Below are positions 18,201 through 26,033 of a DNA stretch of 64,000 bases, piece after piece (position 1 is the first letter of the stretch; each line of letters starts with the position of its first letter). This DNA is from Polyangiaceae bacterium. Its GTDB lineage: Bacteria; Myxococcota_A; Polyangia; Polyangiales; Polyangiaceae. The stretch lies in the NCBI GenBank assembly GCA_009780955.1, contig WQZB01000009.1, positions 20,669-84,668 of the forward strand. Direction: 5' to 3'. A program made the position numbers and the translations under genes. Below the pieces are notes generated by a model, which worked only from the letters and a program-made list of their open reading frames with translations, was not told the origin of the DNA and ran no database searches.

Positions 18201-18367
18201 TGCAGGCGCACTACTACTCACGTGGCCCCATGGGCTACGGCATGGGCAAGCTTGAAATCATTGACCACGACGGCAAAGGCAACCTCACATTCGAAGAGCG
18301 GCCTTTCGTGGTCATGGCCGACAGGGCTTATGTTGACCTTGGCGTTGTCAAGGGAGCGATAAAGTAG
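15230..18367 (+). CDS. Giant VIT / vWA / TPR / DUF2135-like protein
   Basis: 1045 residues. An N-terminal hydrophobic helix (LLYGALAATGIAALYAI) suggests export or membrane anchoring. A VIT domain (~50-180; LRLTFRITLPQG-type, QAARRAYEDFLHRRQDPALME) is followed by a vWA domain with a MIDAS DTSAS motif near residue 283. Residues ~600-730 are an Ala/Pro-rich low-complexity linker, followed by TPR-like repeats. The C-terminal ~120 residues (VLVWETDANDVDFHIRDANGG...PYELQAHYYSRG) match the YfaP/DUF2135 type. VIT-vWA proteins bind other proteins through a metal site. This four-part combination suggests a periplasmic or surface scaffold; the partner is unknown. Confidence 0.8.
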   Translation: MKETTLLYGALAATGIAALYAITHTHSPDVPATAEPLAYREPNSVVDDPPALARAEVPIRLTASDGTGLTLSSMSANAVLEDPLALTELHLVFENPNDRVLEGTFRITLPQGASLSRFAMKVGEAWQEGEVVEKQAARRAYEDFLHRRQDPALMEQGAGNEFAVRVFPIPARGKKELIVTYSELLKVGAPFVLPLRGLPMLGNLDVDVHAVGSQSALEGGRTSTSFSLHQQRFQPAENFVVPSRQIPRSPGLRSGEFAIARVVPFAESRPEPIESAVVLVDTSASRALGLAEEAKLVESTIAKLPSKAFVTVACFDQEIAPIYEGNVAGYGTKQTAAILARKALGATDVDRAIGWAAETAKKASAKRVVLVGDGVATAGEIDAQKLRERVEKLRDAGVERMDAVATGGIRDDAFFRTIVHGVLNRDGVVLDGKLGASAVAKRLQEATTSGLPVKVEGARWSWPEQLDGLQAGDQVMVYAELDPSEPVSITVGNQKFMPNMRTIDRPLVERAWASAKIQSLIEAPQDKQDNANATKRAAIDLSTRHRVLSPYTALLVLETDWDYQRFGIDRNATVNILTVDAGRVAVTHAPRRAPRYLEEKTRETDARANDRESSPSARMAARAAPQPAPAPMGEAATAADESLETPTAAAAAAPVTAERPPAAAAMEPPAAAAVPMAASKSLAAPMAAAAADANDRRADDSAPNVARRAPMPRPAGPRMSAPADIDRSDWRMPEARPYEGRMRMVMDKIAAGNKEGAFIEASNWQMNQPGDVMALVALGEASEAIGEVKTAARAYGSILELFSFRADSRRFAGERLERLNDPLALRLATDTYGKAAEQRPDHPASHRLYAYALLKSGEYERAFAAMKAGATRSYPQGRFPGVTRILKEDLGLIAAAWAKAEPARSAEIMQKLHEAGGIEENGPSLRFVLVWETDANDVDFHIRDANGGHAYYKQLTLPSGGELYADVTTGYGPECFTIRTAKAARAYPYELQAHYYSRGPMGYGMGKLEIIDHDGKGNLTFEERPFVVMADRAYVDLGVVKGAIK

Positions 18368-18509
18368 ACCTATTTTTGCTGAGCTTGCAGGTGCCGCGCA
18401 TGCAGTGTATGGAACAAATTGAGGCATGTTGCCGCGTTTAGTTTTTCATTGTGGTCGATTTTTTTCATTTTCAACGCAACAAAATGCGGCACCGGCCGAA
18501 TATAAAATT

Positions 18510-20051
18510 ATGCGTAAATCGTTCCTTTTCGTTGCACTTTTGAGTGCAGTAGGTTGCAGCACGCCGTTCGGCGAGGCTCCCGCGCCCGATGGCGGGGCCT
18601 CTTCGGCTGACGCCGGAGGCGACGCGACGCCCGAGCAACCAGCAGTGGTCACGCAGCCGCCTGCCAACGATGAACTAAACGAAACCTACGGCGTTTTCGT
18701 TTCATTTGCTGGCACGCCCAACGGCGACGGCACGCGAGCAAAACCGCTTTCGTCAATTCAAGCGGGCATTGAAAAAGCCACTCCACCTGGCAAGCGCGTT
18801 TACGTTTGCAAAGGCACATACAAAGAAACGCTCACGCTGCAAAGTGGCATTTCGGTCATTGGCGGCTACGATTGCACGGTCGGTTGGGTTGCCGACCAAA
18901 ATGGCCGTTCGCGCATTGAGTCGCCTACAAGTCCAGCCATTCGTGCGAATAACATTGCTATTAACACAAGCTTCATGGGCTTTGACGTGGTCGCGCCAGA
19001 TGCATCGGGCACGGGCAGCAACGCATCGTCAATTGGGCTTATTGCGCAAAACGCAAGTTCTTTGACCGTTGCCAATGGCAGTATCATCGCTGGTAAAGGT
19101 GCCGATGGCGCGCCAGGTACTACGCCGGCGGATGCGGTGATTGACGCAGAAATGGCGAAGGGAGGTGACGGAATGGTCGAAACATACGATACCAAAAGCT
19201 GGAACGCCGGCATTGTCAACAGTGATTGGCTCGGTGGCAAGGGTGGCCAAAGCTCGTGTGGCGCCGATGCTGGCGGAAATGGAGGAACAAGCGGTGTTTT
19301 TTTGTGTGATTACTTCCACAACGTATGGGAATATTATCTCAATCAAGGATACACATACAATCCAATACCTGTTGGTACGCCAGCCGAAGCCGGCGGAGCG
19401 GGGCTAGCAGGACACGACGGCGTGTCCGCCACCACGATTGGCACGCTAACAGCCGACGGCTATGTCACGGCAGATGGGACGGCGGGCAGCGACGGCAATC
19501 CCGGGCACGGGGGTCGTGGAGGCACAGCCGAGGCCACCGCGGTGCTTGTTGGAGTTGGACAGTCATGCACGGTCACCACTACCCTATACAATAGCGGCAC
19601 GGGGGCGGGTGGTGGTGCAGGCGGATGCGGAGGTCTCGCTGGCACGCCGGGCAAAGGCGGCGGAGCAAGCATTGCGGCGCTTCTGTCAGCAAGCGAGGGA
19701 CTGACGTTCGACGCGGCCCTGGTGCTTGCTGGCCAGGCAGGTGCCGGTGGGAAAGGCAGTCTTGGCGGCTCGCCAACACCCGGCGGTGCTGCCGGTGCAA
19801 CGGCTGCAGGCGCGGGCGCGGCGCAACCTGGCGGGCCTGGTGGCCTACCCGGTGTCAGTGGAAGCGGCGCGGGTGGCCCAAGCATTGGCGTTGCTTATAC
19901 CGGCGGCAAGCCCAATCTCATCAACGGCACGATTGCAAAGGCTGGCGGCTTTGGTGCAGGCGTTGCTGGGGACTCGAACACGTTCCAAGACGTGACTTGG
20001 ATTCTTCCAGCATCGGATCCGGGTATTGCGGAAGACATGCACGAGTTTTGA
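18510..20051 (+). CDS. Gly-rich (PGRS-like) surface lipoprotein
   Basis: 513 residues from ATG 18510. Signal peptide MRKSFLFVALLSAVGC with lipobox Cys, then an acidic Ala/Gly linker. The middle begins like a parallel beta-helix protein (GTRAKPLSSIQAGIEKATPPGKRVYVCKGTYKETLTLQSG, the DUF1565-type opening), and the rest is very Gly-rich (GAGGGAGGCGGLAGTPGKGG). Such proteins are frequent on myxobacterial outer membranes. The 142-bp gap upstream is AT-richer than the surroundings. A palindromic repeat starts 4 bp after the stop. Confidence 0.7.
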   Translation: MRKSFLFVALLSAVGCSTPFGEAPAPDGGASSADAGGDATPEQPAVVTQPPANDELNETYGVFVSFAGTPNGDGTRAKPLSSIQAGIEKATPPGKRVYVCKGTYKETLTLQSGISVIGGYDCTVGWVADQNGRSRIESPTSPAIRANNIAINTSFMGFDVVAPDASGTGSNASSIGLIAQNASSLTVANGSIIAGKGADGAPGTTPADAVIDAEMAKGGDGMVETYDTKSWNAGIVNSDWLGGKGGQSSCGADAGGNGGTSGVFLCDYFHNVWEYYLNQGYTYNPIPVGTPAEAGGAGLAGHDGVSATTIGTLTADGYVTADGTAGSDGNPGHGGRGGTAEATAVLVGVGQSCTVTTTLYNSGTGAGGGAGGCGGLAGTPGKGGGASIAALLSASEGLTFDAALVLAGQAGAGGKGSLGGSPTPGGAAGATAAGAGAAQPGGPGGLPGVSGSGAGGPSIGVAYTGGKPNLINGTIAKAGGFGAGVAGDSNTFQDVTWILPASDPGIAEDMHEF

Positions 20052-20055
20052 TGAC

Positions 20056-20083
20056 GTAGGGGCGTATGGCCATACGCCCCTAC
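20056..20083. repeat. Perfect 28-bp GTAGGGGCG palindrome
   Basis: GTAGGGGCGTATGG followed by its exact complement CCATACGCCCCTAC. It sits just after the Gly-rich lipoprotein stop, between convergent genes, so it could act as a bidirectional terminator, although there is no T-run. Confidence 0.85.
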
Positions 20084-20104
20084 GATGAATCCGTGTTTGG
20101 AAAT

Positions 20105-20208
20105 GTAGGGGCGCCATTCATGGCGCCCAAATTCATGGCGCCCGACCGCAGCATTTTGGAATCCGTACCATTGGCCAATACCAAGGGCGCGATGAATCGC
20201 GCCCCTAC
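20105..20208. repeat. Long GTAGGGGCG...CGCCCCTAC repeat providing a stop codon
   Basis: Begins GTAGGGGCGCCATTCATGGC and ends GATGAATCGCGCCCCTAC, homologous to 1181-1277, with a partial duplication of ATTCATGGCGCCC. On the minus strand its GTAGGGG end supplies the TAG stop of the DHH-type gene. Confidence 0.85.
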
Positions 20209-21146
20209 CCAATGCCATCAATTTCCGATCGCGGCACGCCCAGGCGCATTAGCACTTCGACCAGCCGTGATTTCTGAACCGACACGAGGGTTGGCATTCC
20301 ACCAGAAAGCCCGAGCAACTCGAGAAAATGGATGTTGCTATCGAAAGGGGCTGCAAGCGTCATCGTGTCGCCATCGATCACGATGGCAACGCTGGCGCGC
20401 TCTTGGCCAATAAGAAGAAGCATGGTTTTGTCATACCGAGTGGAGTACATTTTTCGCGGCTCGGTCACGTCGACGAAAGCCACGGACGTGCACGCCGGCA
20501 AACATGGCTTTGCAATGTCGATGCGCCGGTAGCCGCGCGCCAAGTCCATGGTGACGCGCTCGATGGCATGGAGCTCGGCGCCCGCTTCGTCGATGGGCAC
20601 CCAAAGCGATTTTTCGGCCAGACCCGCCGCGAGATGGCGAACCACGATGCCGAGCAGCCCGGTGTCGCGCGGGCGCGCGCGAATCGCACGGTCGAAGCGA
20701 CGCGCAATGGCCGACGGCGTGCCCAAGCGCGTGTCGATGGCGCGCGCGTCGTTGTCCGCGCCAGGGTAAGGCTCGCGGCCTTCACGTAGCCATTTCGCTG
20801 CACTGCAAAGCCCGTCGAAATCGGTGTGACACACGATGGTGTCAACGAGGCCGACGCGCGCGCAGAGCTCTTCGGAAATCATTTCAGGACAAGCGCCGTG
20901 CTCGGCTTTCGTCGTGAGAACGAAGCGCGGATCGTGATTGTATTGCGCATGCATTGCATGGTCGTGATGATCGACCCACGCCGCAAGGCGGACGCCAAGG
21001 CCATCGATGAAGGGTTTCGTGATCTTTTCGAACCCGCCGCCCGAGGCTTCCGACGCGAAGGCCACATCGAGCACGACGACGCGGCCATGGATCGAAGCTG
21101 CCTTCGGAAGCTTCCTCGGAGTGACGAAGGCGAGCTGGGCGCGCAT
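20205..21146 (-). CDS. DHH-superfamily-like phosphoesterase
   Basis: 313 residues. N-terminal VVVLDVAF and WVDHHDH resemble the DHH motif III region, and CHTDFDGLCSAAKW resembles the D-x-D-G-x-x-S/A-A metal motif of DHH phosphoesterases. The domain order looks rearranged relative to NrnA/RecJ, and the canonical N-terminal DADG is not obvious, so catalysis is uncertain. The C-terminal part (SVAIVIDGDTMTLAAPFD...VEVLMRLGVPRSEI) is less familiar. The stop codon lies inside the palindromic repeat at 20105-20208. Convergent with the Gly-rich lipoprotein and divergent from hisIE. Confidence 0.55.
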   Translation of the reverse strand: MRAQLAFVTPRKLPKAASIHGRVVVLDVAFASEASGGGFEKITKPFIDGLGVRLAAWVDHHDHAMHAQYNHDPRFVLTTKAEHGACPEMISEELCARVGLVDTIVCHTDFDGLCSAAKWLREGREPYPGADNDARAIDTRLGTPSAIARRFDRAIRARPRDTGLLGIVVRHLAAGLAEKSLWVPIDEAGAELHAIERVTMDLARGYRRIDIAKPCLPACTSVAFVDVTEPRKMYSTRYDKTMLLLIGQERASVAIVIDGDTMTLAAPFDSNIHFLELLGLSGGMPTLVSVQKSRLVEVLMRLGVPRSEIDGIG

Positions 21147-21245
21147 GAATGCAAGGCTAGCTCATCGCGCAGTGTCTCTTGCTCGTCTCTCACGCAAGCA
21201 CTCCGGCATTGGGACTAGGGCAGTCGTGCTAGCTTGGAATGTCCT

Positions 21246-21944
21246 ATGGATTCATTTGAGCATCACGCGAAAGGGCTTCGCTTCGACGAGCACGGCTTGC
21301 TTCCCGTTGTCGCGCAAGATCGCCTGACCGGCGAAATTCGGATGGTTGCGTTCGCAACCTTAGGATCCGTGCGCCATACACTTGAAACCGGGCGAGCCAC
21401 CTTCTTCAGCCGCTCGCGCAACGAGCTGTGGGAAAAGGGGCGCACGAGCGGATCTACTATGGATGTTACAGGCATTCTTGTCGATTGCGACGCCGATTGC
21501 CTCATTTACCTCGTTACGCCTCACGGTCCCTCGTGCCACACAGAAGCACCTTCGTGCTTTTTTCGCCGCGCGGTGCTCAAAGGTGACAACGTTGACATCG
21601 ACGACAGCGAGGTGCCGGGGGCAACCCTGCTCGCCAGGCTCGAGCGTGTGCTCGAAGCACGAAAAAGTGATGATGCCGGCCGAAGCTATACGAAAAGCTT
21701 GTACGATGCAGGGCCAGGGAAAATAGGCGAAAAGCTGCGCGAAGAAGCGTCGGAGCTCGCTCTGGCCGTTGCGTCGGAAGACGACGCGCGGGTTGTCAGC
21801 GAAGCCGCAGATGTCGTTTTTCATATGATGGTTGCGCTTCAATTCCGCGGTATCTCGATGGATCGCGTACTCGGTGAGCTTGACCGCCGCTCTGGAACCA
21901 GCGGCCACGACGAAAAGCGAAAGCGCCACGGCAAGATCTTGTAG
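21246..21944 (+). CDS. hisIE: Bifunctional HisI-HisE (phosphoribosyl-AMP cyclohydrolase / phosphoribosyl-ATP pyrophosphatase)
   Basis: 232 residues from ATG 21246. The HisI part has FFSRSRNELWEKGRTSGSTMDV and the metal motif DCDADCLIYLV...GPSCHTEAPSCF (three Cys and the Asp ligands), which opens the ring of phosphoribosyl-AMP. The HisE part has EKLREEASELALAVASEDDARVVSEAADVVFHMMVAL with the E-x2-E...E-x2-D metal motif, which removes pyrophosphate. Both are early steps of histidine biosynthesis. HisI-HisE fusion is widespread. No other his gene is in the window. Confidence 0.92.
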   Translation: MDSFEHHAKGLRFDEHGLLPVVAQDRLTGEIRMVAFATLGSVRHTLETGRATFFSRSRNELWEKGRTSGSTMDVTGILVDCDADCLIYLVTPHGPSCHTEAPSCFFRRAVLKGDNVDIDDSEVPGATLLARLERVLEARKSDDAGRSYTKSLYDAGPGKIGEKLREEASELALAVASEDDARVVSEAADVVFHMMVALQFRGISMDRVLGELDRRSGTSGHDEKRKRHGKIL

Positions 21945-21977
21945 CGATTCTCTGCGCCTTCTATCCTCGCATCCGCG

Positions 21978-24008
21978 ATGGGGCAGTCCGTCCTGATCTT
22001 CGAGAGCGACGCCGAATTTGCAGGTGAGCTCCGCGCCGAGCTCGAACGACTCGATTGTCAAGTACAAGTCGTCGACGATGGCGTGGCCGGTTTGCAGCAG
22101 GCCGCCTTGGCGCAACCCGATCTCATTTTGTTGTCCATCGAGTTGCCGCGGATGAACGGGTTTTCCGTCTGCAACAAGCTAAAAAAAGATCCTTCACTTC
22201 GAGACATTCCGCTCATCATCATGTCGAGCGAGTCGAGCGACGAAACGTTCGTGCAGCATCAAAAGCTACGAACACGAGCCGAAGACTACGTCCACAAGCC
22301 AATCGCGTTTTCCGATCTGCTTACGCACATCGAGCCGCTCGTGTCCATCGCGCCGCCACCCGAGACCGCGTACAGAACCCCCGGGACTGCGTACATCGAG
22401 GAGCCCGAAACCCCCGCACCAACCATGATTGCACACACCATCGAACTCGATGGCGCCGAACTTGAAAGCGGCGAACTCGAGCCCGCTGAACTCGAGCCCG
22501 CCGAACCCGAAAGCGGTAGCGATGCCATCGTCCCCGAAAGCAGGCAGTCCGATCGCGTGCAAGCCCCGGAGCGTGATTCCGATCGCGTGCAAGTCCTCGA
22601 GCGCGATGTCGATTCGGCCAAGGCGCAGATCAGCAGGCTCGCACAGGAGCTTCTAGCAGCGCAGCGTCAAAGCGAACAAGCACGCCGCGAAGCAGAAGAC
22701 GCCCGAGCGCGGGCTGTGGCAGCAAGCGCGGCCAGGTCCACGCCGCCAGTGTCAAACGCGGCCAGGTCCACGCCGCCAACACCATCAGCGCCGCCACCGC
22801 CGCCGCCGCCAGGGCCGCCTGGTAGCGGACGCGAAATCCTCAATCTGCGTGAGGCGCTCAACAAAAAGGACAGAGAGCTTCTTGCTCTTCGGGAAGGGCT
22901 TGGCAAGAAAGACAGAGAAATCGTCGAAACGCGCGAAAGGTCGCTCGCCCTCGAGCTGCAAAAGGCCGATCTCGACGACAAAGTCCTCGAGCAAGAGCGG
23001 GCGCTTGCCGACTACGGTGACAAGCTTGCTTCGCTGCAGGCCGACAAAGAGCAGGCAAAAAAAGCGGGGGAAGACTTTAGGCGGCGCGCCGAACGTGCCC
23101 AGCAGGAAGCCGAAGCTCGCACCAAAGAGCTCACCGAGATCAAAGACAATCTGACACAAGAAATCGCTGCACGCGAAGCCGCTGCGCGAGCCGAGGCGGA
23201 TGCAGCGATTACCCACGCGATGCAAGTGCACCAGAACGCGCTGGCACAGGCAGACGCCGAAAATCGAGCCGCGATCGACAGCGCCCAAGCCACGCTCGAG
23301 GCAACGCAAAAAGCCGCTGAACAAGAGCAAGCGGAGGCTCTGGCCGAGCAGCGGCAAGAGCTGGCCATCGAGTACGAAGCGCAAGCCGCTGCTGTAGCGC
23401 GAGATCACCACGGCAAGATCACCAAGATGGCCGCCGAGCATGAAGCTGCCATGGCTGCAATGATGAGCGGCCACGCTGAAGCGCTTGCCGAAGCATCGCG
23501 CACGCACGAACAAGAGCTCACACTACAGAAAAGCGTGCTCGAAACCGAGTACAACGAAAGGGTTGCGGCAGCCCTTGCCGATGTGGCAATAGCGCGCAAA
23601 GACGGCGACAAGCGCGTGGCATTGGCCGAGAAAATGGCTGCCGACAAGCATGCTTTTGCCGAGCAAGAAGCAGCCAACAAGCTTACGGCGCTCGAAGGCG
23701 AACTCGAAAGCATACGCCAAATGTGGGGCAAGCAGACCGAGGAGCTCGCGTATGCGGTGGCGGCACGCAACGGGTTCGAGCTCGACGTGGTGCGCGCCCG
23801 CGAGCACGTTGCCATGCTCGAAGCCGATCTGGCCGCCACAAAGGCTGCTCACGATGAGATCAAAGAACAACTTTTGACGCAAACTGGGCGGCTCGACAAA
23901 GCACTCGCAAAGATCGAAGCGGATAAGTCGTCGCTCGATCGCGCGAAAGACGCGTTGACCGTGGCCCTTGCGCAAATCGAAGAAGCCGAAGCGCGCACAA
24001 CGTCGTGA
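21978..24008 (+). CDS. FrzS-like protein: pseudo-receiver plus long coiled coil
   Basis: 676 residues. The N-terminal ~125 residues are a CheY-like receiver fold (SVLIFESDAEFAGEL, QPDLILLSIELPRMNGFSVCNKLKK, DYVHKPIAFSDLL). The phospho-acceptor Asp is replaced by Ser53 (LLSIELP, where active receivers have D), while the Lys in HKP is kept. A proline-rich linker (~265-280) leads into ~390 residues of Ala/Glu/Gln/Lys-rich heptad-like coiled coil. This is the architecture of Myxococcus FrzS, a polar motility regulator that also works without phosphorylation. Followed 90 bp later by a PATAN response regulator. Confidence 0.75.
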   Translation: MGQSVLIFESDAEFAGELRAELERLDCQVQVVDDGVAGLQQAALAQPDLILLSIELPRMNGFSVCNKLKKDPSLRDIPLIIMSSESSDETFVQHQKLRTRAEDYVHKPIAFSDLLTHIEPLVSIAPPPETAYRTPGTAYIEEPETPAPTMIAHTIELDGAELESGELEPAELEPAEPESGSDAIVPESRQSDRVQAPERDSDRVQVLERDVDSAKAQISRLAQELLAAQRQSEQARREAEDARARAVAASAARSTPPVSNAARSTPPTPSAPPPPPPPGPPGSGREILNLREALNKKDRELLALREGLGKKDREIVETRERSLALELQKADLDDKVLEQERALADYGDKLASLQADKEQAKKAGEDFRRRAERAQQEAEARTKELTEIKDNLTQEIAAREAAARAEADAAITHAMQVHQNALAQADAENRAAIDSAQATLEATQKAAEQEQAEALAEQRQELAIEYEAQAAAVARDHHGKITKMAAEHEAAMAAMMSGHAEALAEASRTHEQELTLQKSVLETEYNERVAAALADVAIARKDGDKRVALAEKMAADKHAFAEQEAANKLTALEGELESIRQMWGKQTEELAYAVAARNGFELDVVRAREHVAMLEADLAATKAAHDEIKEQLLTQTGRLDKALAKIEADKSSLDRAKDALTVALAQIEEAEARTTS

Positions 24009-24098
24009 GCCATATGCCCTCGACTGCCCGCATAACGTGTTGGCGAAAAAATCGCGTCAAGATGCTAAAGTACAGGCGTTATTTAGGCCTGGCGTAGC

Positions 24099-25550
24099 AT
24101 GGCAACACGCATTCTCGTCGTAGACGATAGCCCCACGATCGGTCGAGTCGTATCCACGATGCTCGAACGTCATGGCTACGACGTCACGCTCGCATACGAC
24201 GGTCAAGACGCCATGGAGGTGCTCGCAAACGGCCAAGTCAAAGCCGATCTCGTTCTTCTCGACTACGTCATGCCGCGCATGAACGGCTACGAGTTTTGCC
24301 GCGAGCTTCGAGCCAATCCGGAGCTTGCCACGACGCCCGTAGTCTTGATGAGCGCCAAGACCGATCGCATTCGCGACCAATTCCTCGAGCGGCGCGATGC
24401 CATCGACGCAATCACCAAGCCCTTTGACGCACAAGCCATCGTCACGGTCATCGAAAACGCGCTCCGACGCGTTGCGATGTTACGTGCAAGCTACACGCAG
24501 CACAGCGGCTCCGCACCAGCCTCGAGCGAGGTGCCCGGCAGCGACGTTCGGCGCGCCACGGACGGCGACTTCGAAACGCGTCGCACGAACCTCCCACAGA
24601 TTGTCGCAACGAAAATCGCGCACGTCGTCTCGAACATCTTGACCGACATGCCCGGCATCACGCCCGCCGAGTTCACAGCAAATCTCGCGGGCCACCTCGA
24701 GCAAGACGCAATCGTCGAGATCCTCAAAGTCATGCGCGATCTCGAACGCAACGACGAGGCAGGCCCTCTGCTCTCAGGCGAGATAGGCGTCATACCGATC
24801 GGCGCGGTGCTGCAGCTGCTCCAGGTCGAAAGCCAAAGCGGCGTTTTCACATGCTGGGGTCCGAACATCACGGTCTCGGCAACGTTTCAGAGCGGCCTCA
24901 TCGAGGGTGTGCAATCAACGGGCCCGAGCGACGAACTGCGCCTCGGTCGCTTTTTCGTCGAGGACGGCATTCTTTCGCCCAACGACATCGACGAAGTCGT
25001 GGCCGACGTATCTCACATTGGGCGCATCGAACGTGCCGAAACGACTGTCCACCGCTTGCTCGGCGCAGCACTTCTCGAGCGAAGAAAAATCACCGAAGCC
25101 CAACTCAGCGCCGCCTTGAACCGCCAGGCGAGAGAAATGCTTTACGAAGTGCTTCGTTGGTCAAAGGGCCACTTCGACTTCCGGCGCGTGCCCGCAGCCG
25201 CAAACCCCAGCACCGACGAGGCGCACGAGGCGCACGAGGCGCACGAGACCAGCCACCTGGCGCTGTCCGTTACCTCCGTTATCGTCGAGGGCCTACGGCG
25301 TGTCGAACAATGGCGCGTCCTCGAGCAAATACTGGGCAGCTTCGACGGCGTGCTCGTCCGCGACGACGTTGCCCTTGGTTTGCTCGACGAAGACTCGCTG
25401 CCTGCCAAAGAAAGAGTCGTGCTTGCGGCAGTCGATGGCAAGCGCACCGTGCGCGCCATCATACGCGCGAGCTATATGTCGAGTTTCGATGCGTGCCGCA
25501 TTCTCGTGCAGCTCATCGAGGCACGCGTGCTTCAGCAGAGAACCGATTAA
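24099..25550 (+). CDS. Response regulator with PATAN (DUF4388) domain
   Basis: 483 residues. An intact receiver has DD near residue 9, phospho-acceptor in LVLLDYVMPRMNG, and Lys in AITKPFD. After a linker comes a PATAN/DUF4388 domain (GEIGVIPIGAVLQLLQVESQSGVFTC, then a strand and LIEGVQS) and a long helical C-terminus (QAREMLYEVLRWSKGHFDFRR; ERVVLAAVDGKRTVRAII). PATAN domains are found in bacterial surface-motility and signalling regulators. An in-frame micro-repeat encodes EAHEAHEAHE near residue 370. The tandem position behind a FrzS-like protein suggests a common signalling role, perhaps in motility (inference). Confidence 0.85.
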   Translation: MATRILVVDDSPTIGRVVSTMLERHGYDVTLAYDGQDAMEVLANGQVKADLVLLDYVMPRMNGYEFCRELRANPELATTPVVLMSAKTDRIRDQFLERRDAIDAITKPFDAQAIVTVIENALRRVAMLRASYTQHSGSAPASSEVPGSDVRRATDGDFETRRTNLPQIVATKIAHVVSNILTDMPGITPAEFTANLAGHLEQDAIVEILKVMRDLERNDEAGPLLSGEIGVIPIGAVLQLLQVESQSGVFTCWGPNITVSATFQSGLIEGVQSTGPSDELRLGRFFVEDGILSPNDIDEVVADVSHIGRIERAETTVHRLLGAALLERRKITEAQLSAALNRQAREMLYEVLRWSKGHFDFRRVPAAANPSTDEAHEAHEAHETSHLALSVTSVIVEGLRRVEQWRVLEQILGSFDGVLVRDDVALGLLDEDSLPAKERVVLAAVDGKRTVRAIIRASYMSSFDACRILVQLIEARVLQQRTD

Positions 25551-25565
25551 ACGGGCTAGTTTGCC

Positions 25566-26033
25566 GTGAGTCCCGTTGCGCCCATCACGATTGATTTCAT
25601 GACAGAGGCAGATCTCGATGCGGCGTGTGCCATCGACGGAGCAGCCTTTCCAAGCGTTGATCCAGCACGCGCTGCGAGAGAACGAAGCCTGCGCGAAGAG
25701 CTCTCACGACCGTTTGCACGCGCCCGCGTTGCCCGTCGTGATTCGTGCGAAGTCCTTGGTTATTCGCTTTCATGGCATGCAGTAGACGAAATAGAATTGC
25801 ATCATGTTGCCGTTGCCGCTCATGCACGCAGGCGCGGCATTGGGCGAGCTCTCATGAATGATTTGCTTACGTATGCGCACGAAAATGGCAAAAAAAGGAT
25901 TTTCCTCGAAGTCCGAAAAAGTAACCTTTTTGCCATTGCTCTCTACGAATCGCTTGGCTTTTCTTCCTTCAACGTGCGTAAGGGCTATTATGCCAATGGA
26001 GAAGACGCCATCGAAATGGTTTGCACGCTATGA
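25566..26033 (+). CDS. rimI: RimI-type GNAT N-acetyltransferase
   Basis: 155 residues. GNAT fold with the acetyl-CoA loop VAVAAHARRRGIGRALMNDLL (R/Q-x2-G-x-G/A) and the RimI-typical LEVRKSNLFAIALYESLGF followed by VRKGYYANGEDAIEM. RimI acetylates the N-terminal Ala of ribosomal protein S18 and related substrates. A GTG start at 25566 is used because the next ATG (25599) would cut the first beta strand. The stop overlaps the next gene's ATG (ATGA). Confidence 0.85.
   Translation: MSPVAPITIDFMTEADLDAACAIDGAAFPSVDPARAARERSLREELSRPFARARVARRDSCEVLGYSLSWHAVDEIELHHVAVAAHARRRGIGRALMNDLLTYAHENGKKRIFLEVRKSNLFAIALYESLGFSSFNVRKGYYANGEDAIEMVCTL

Noticed and set aside
22785..23513. Minus-strand ORF opposite the FrzS-like coiled coil
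   Set aside because: Leu/Phe-rich antisense of a Glu/Lys-rich coiled coil, not a membrane protein.
25200..25255. GAGGCGCACGAGGCGCAC micro-repeat as a possible regulatory repeat
   Set aside because: It lies within the PATAN regulator and simply encodes EAHEAHEAHE; reported only as part of that gene.
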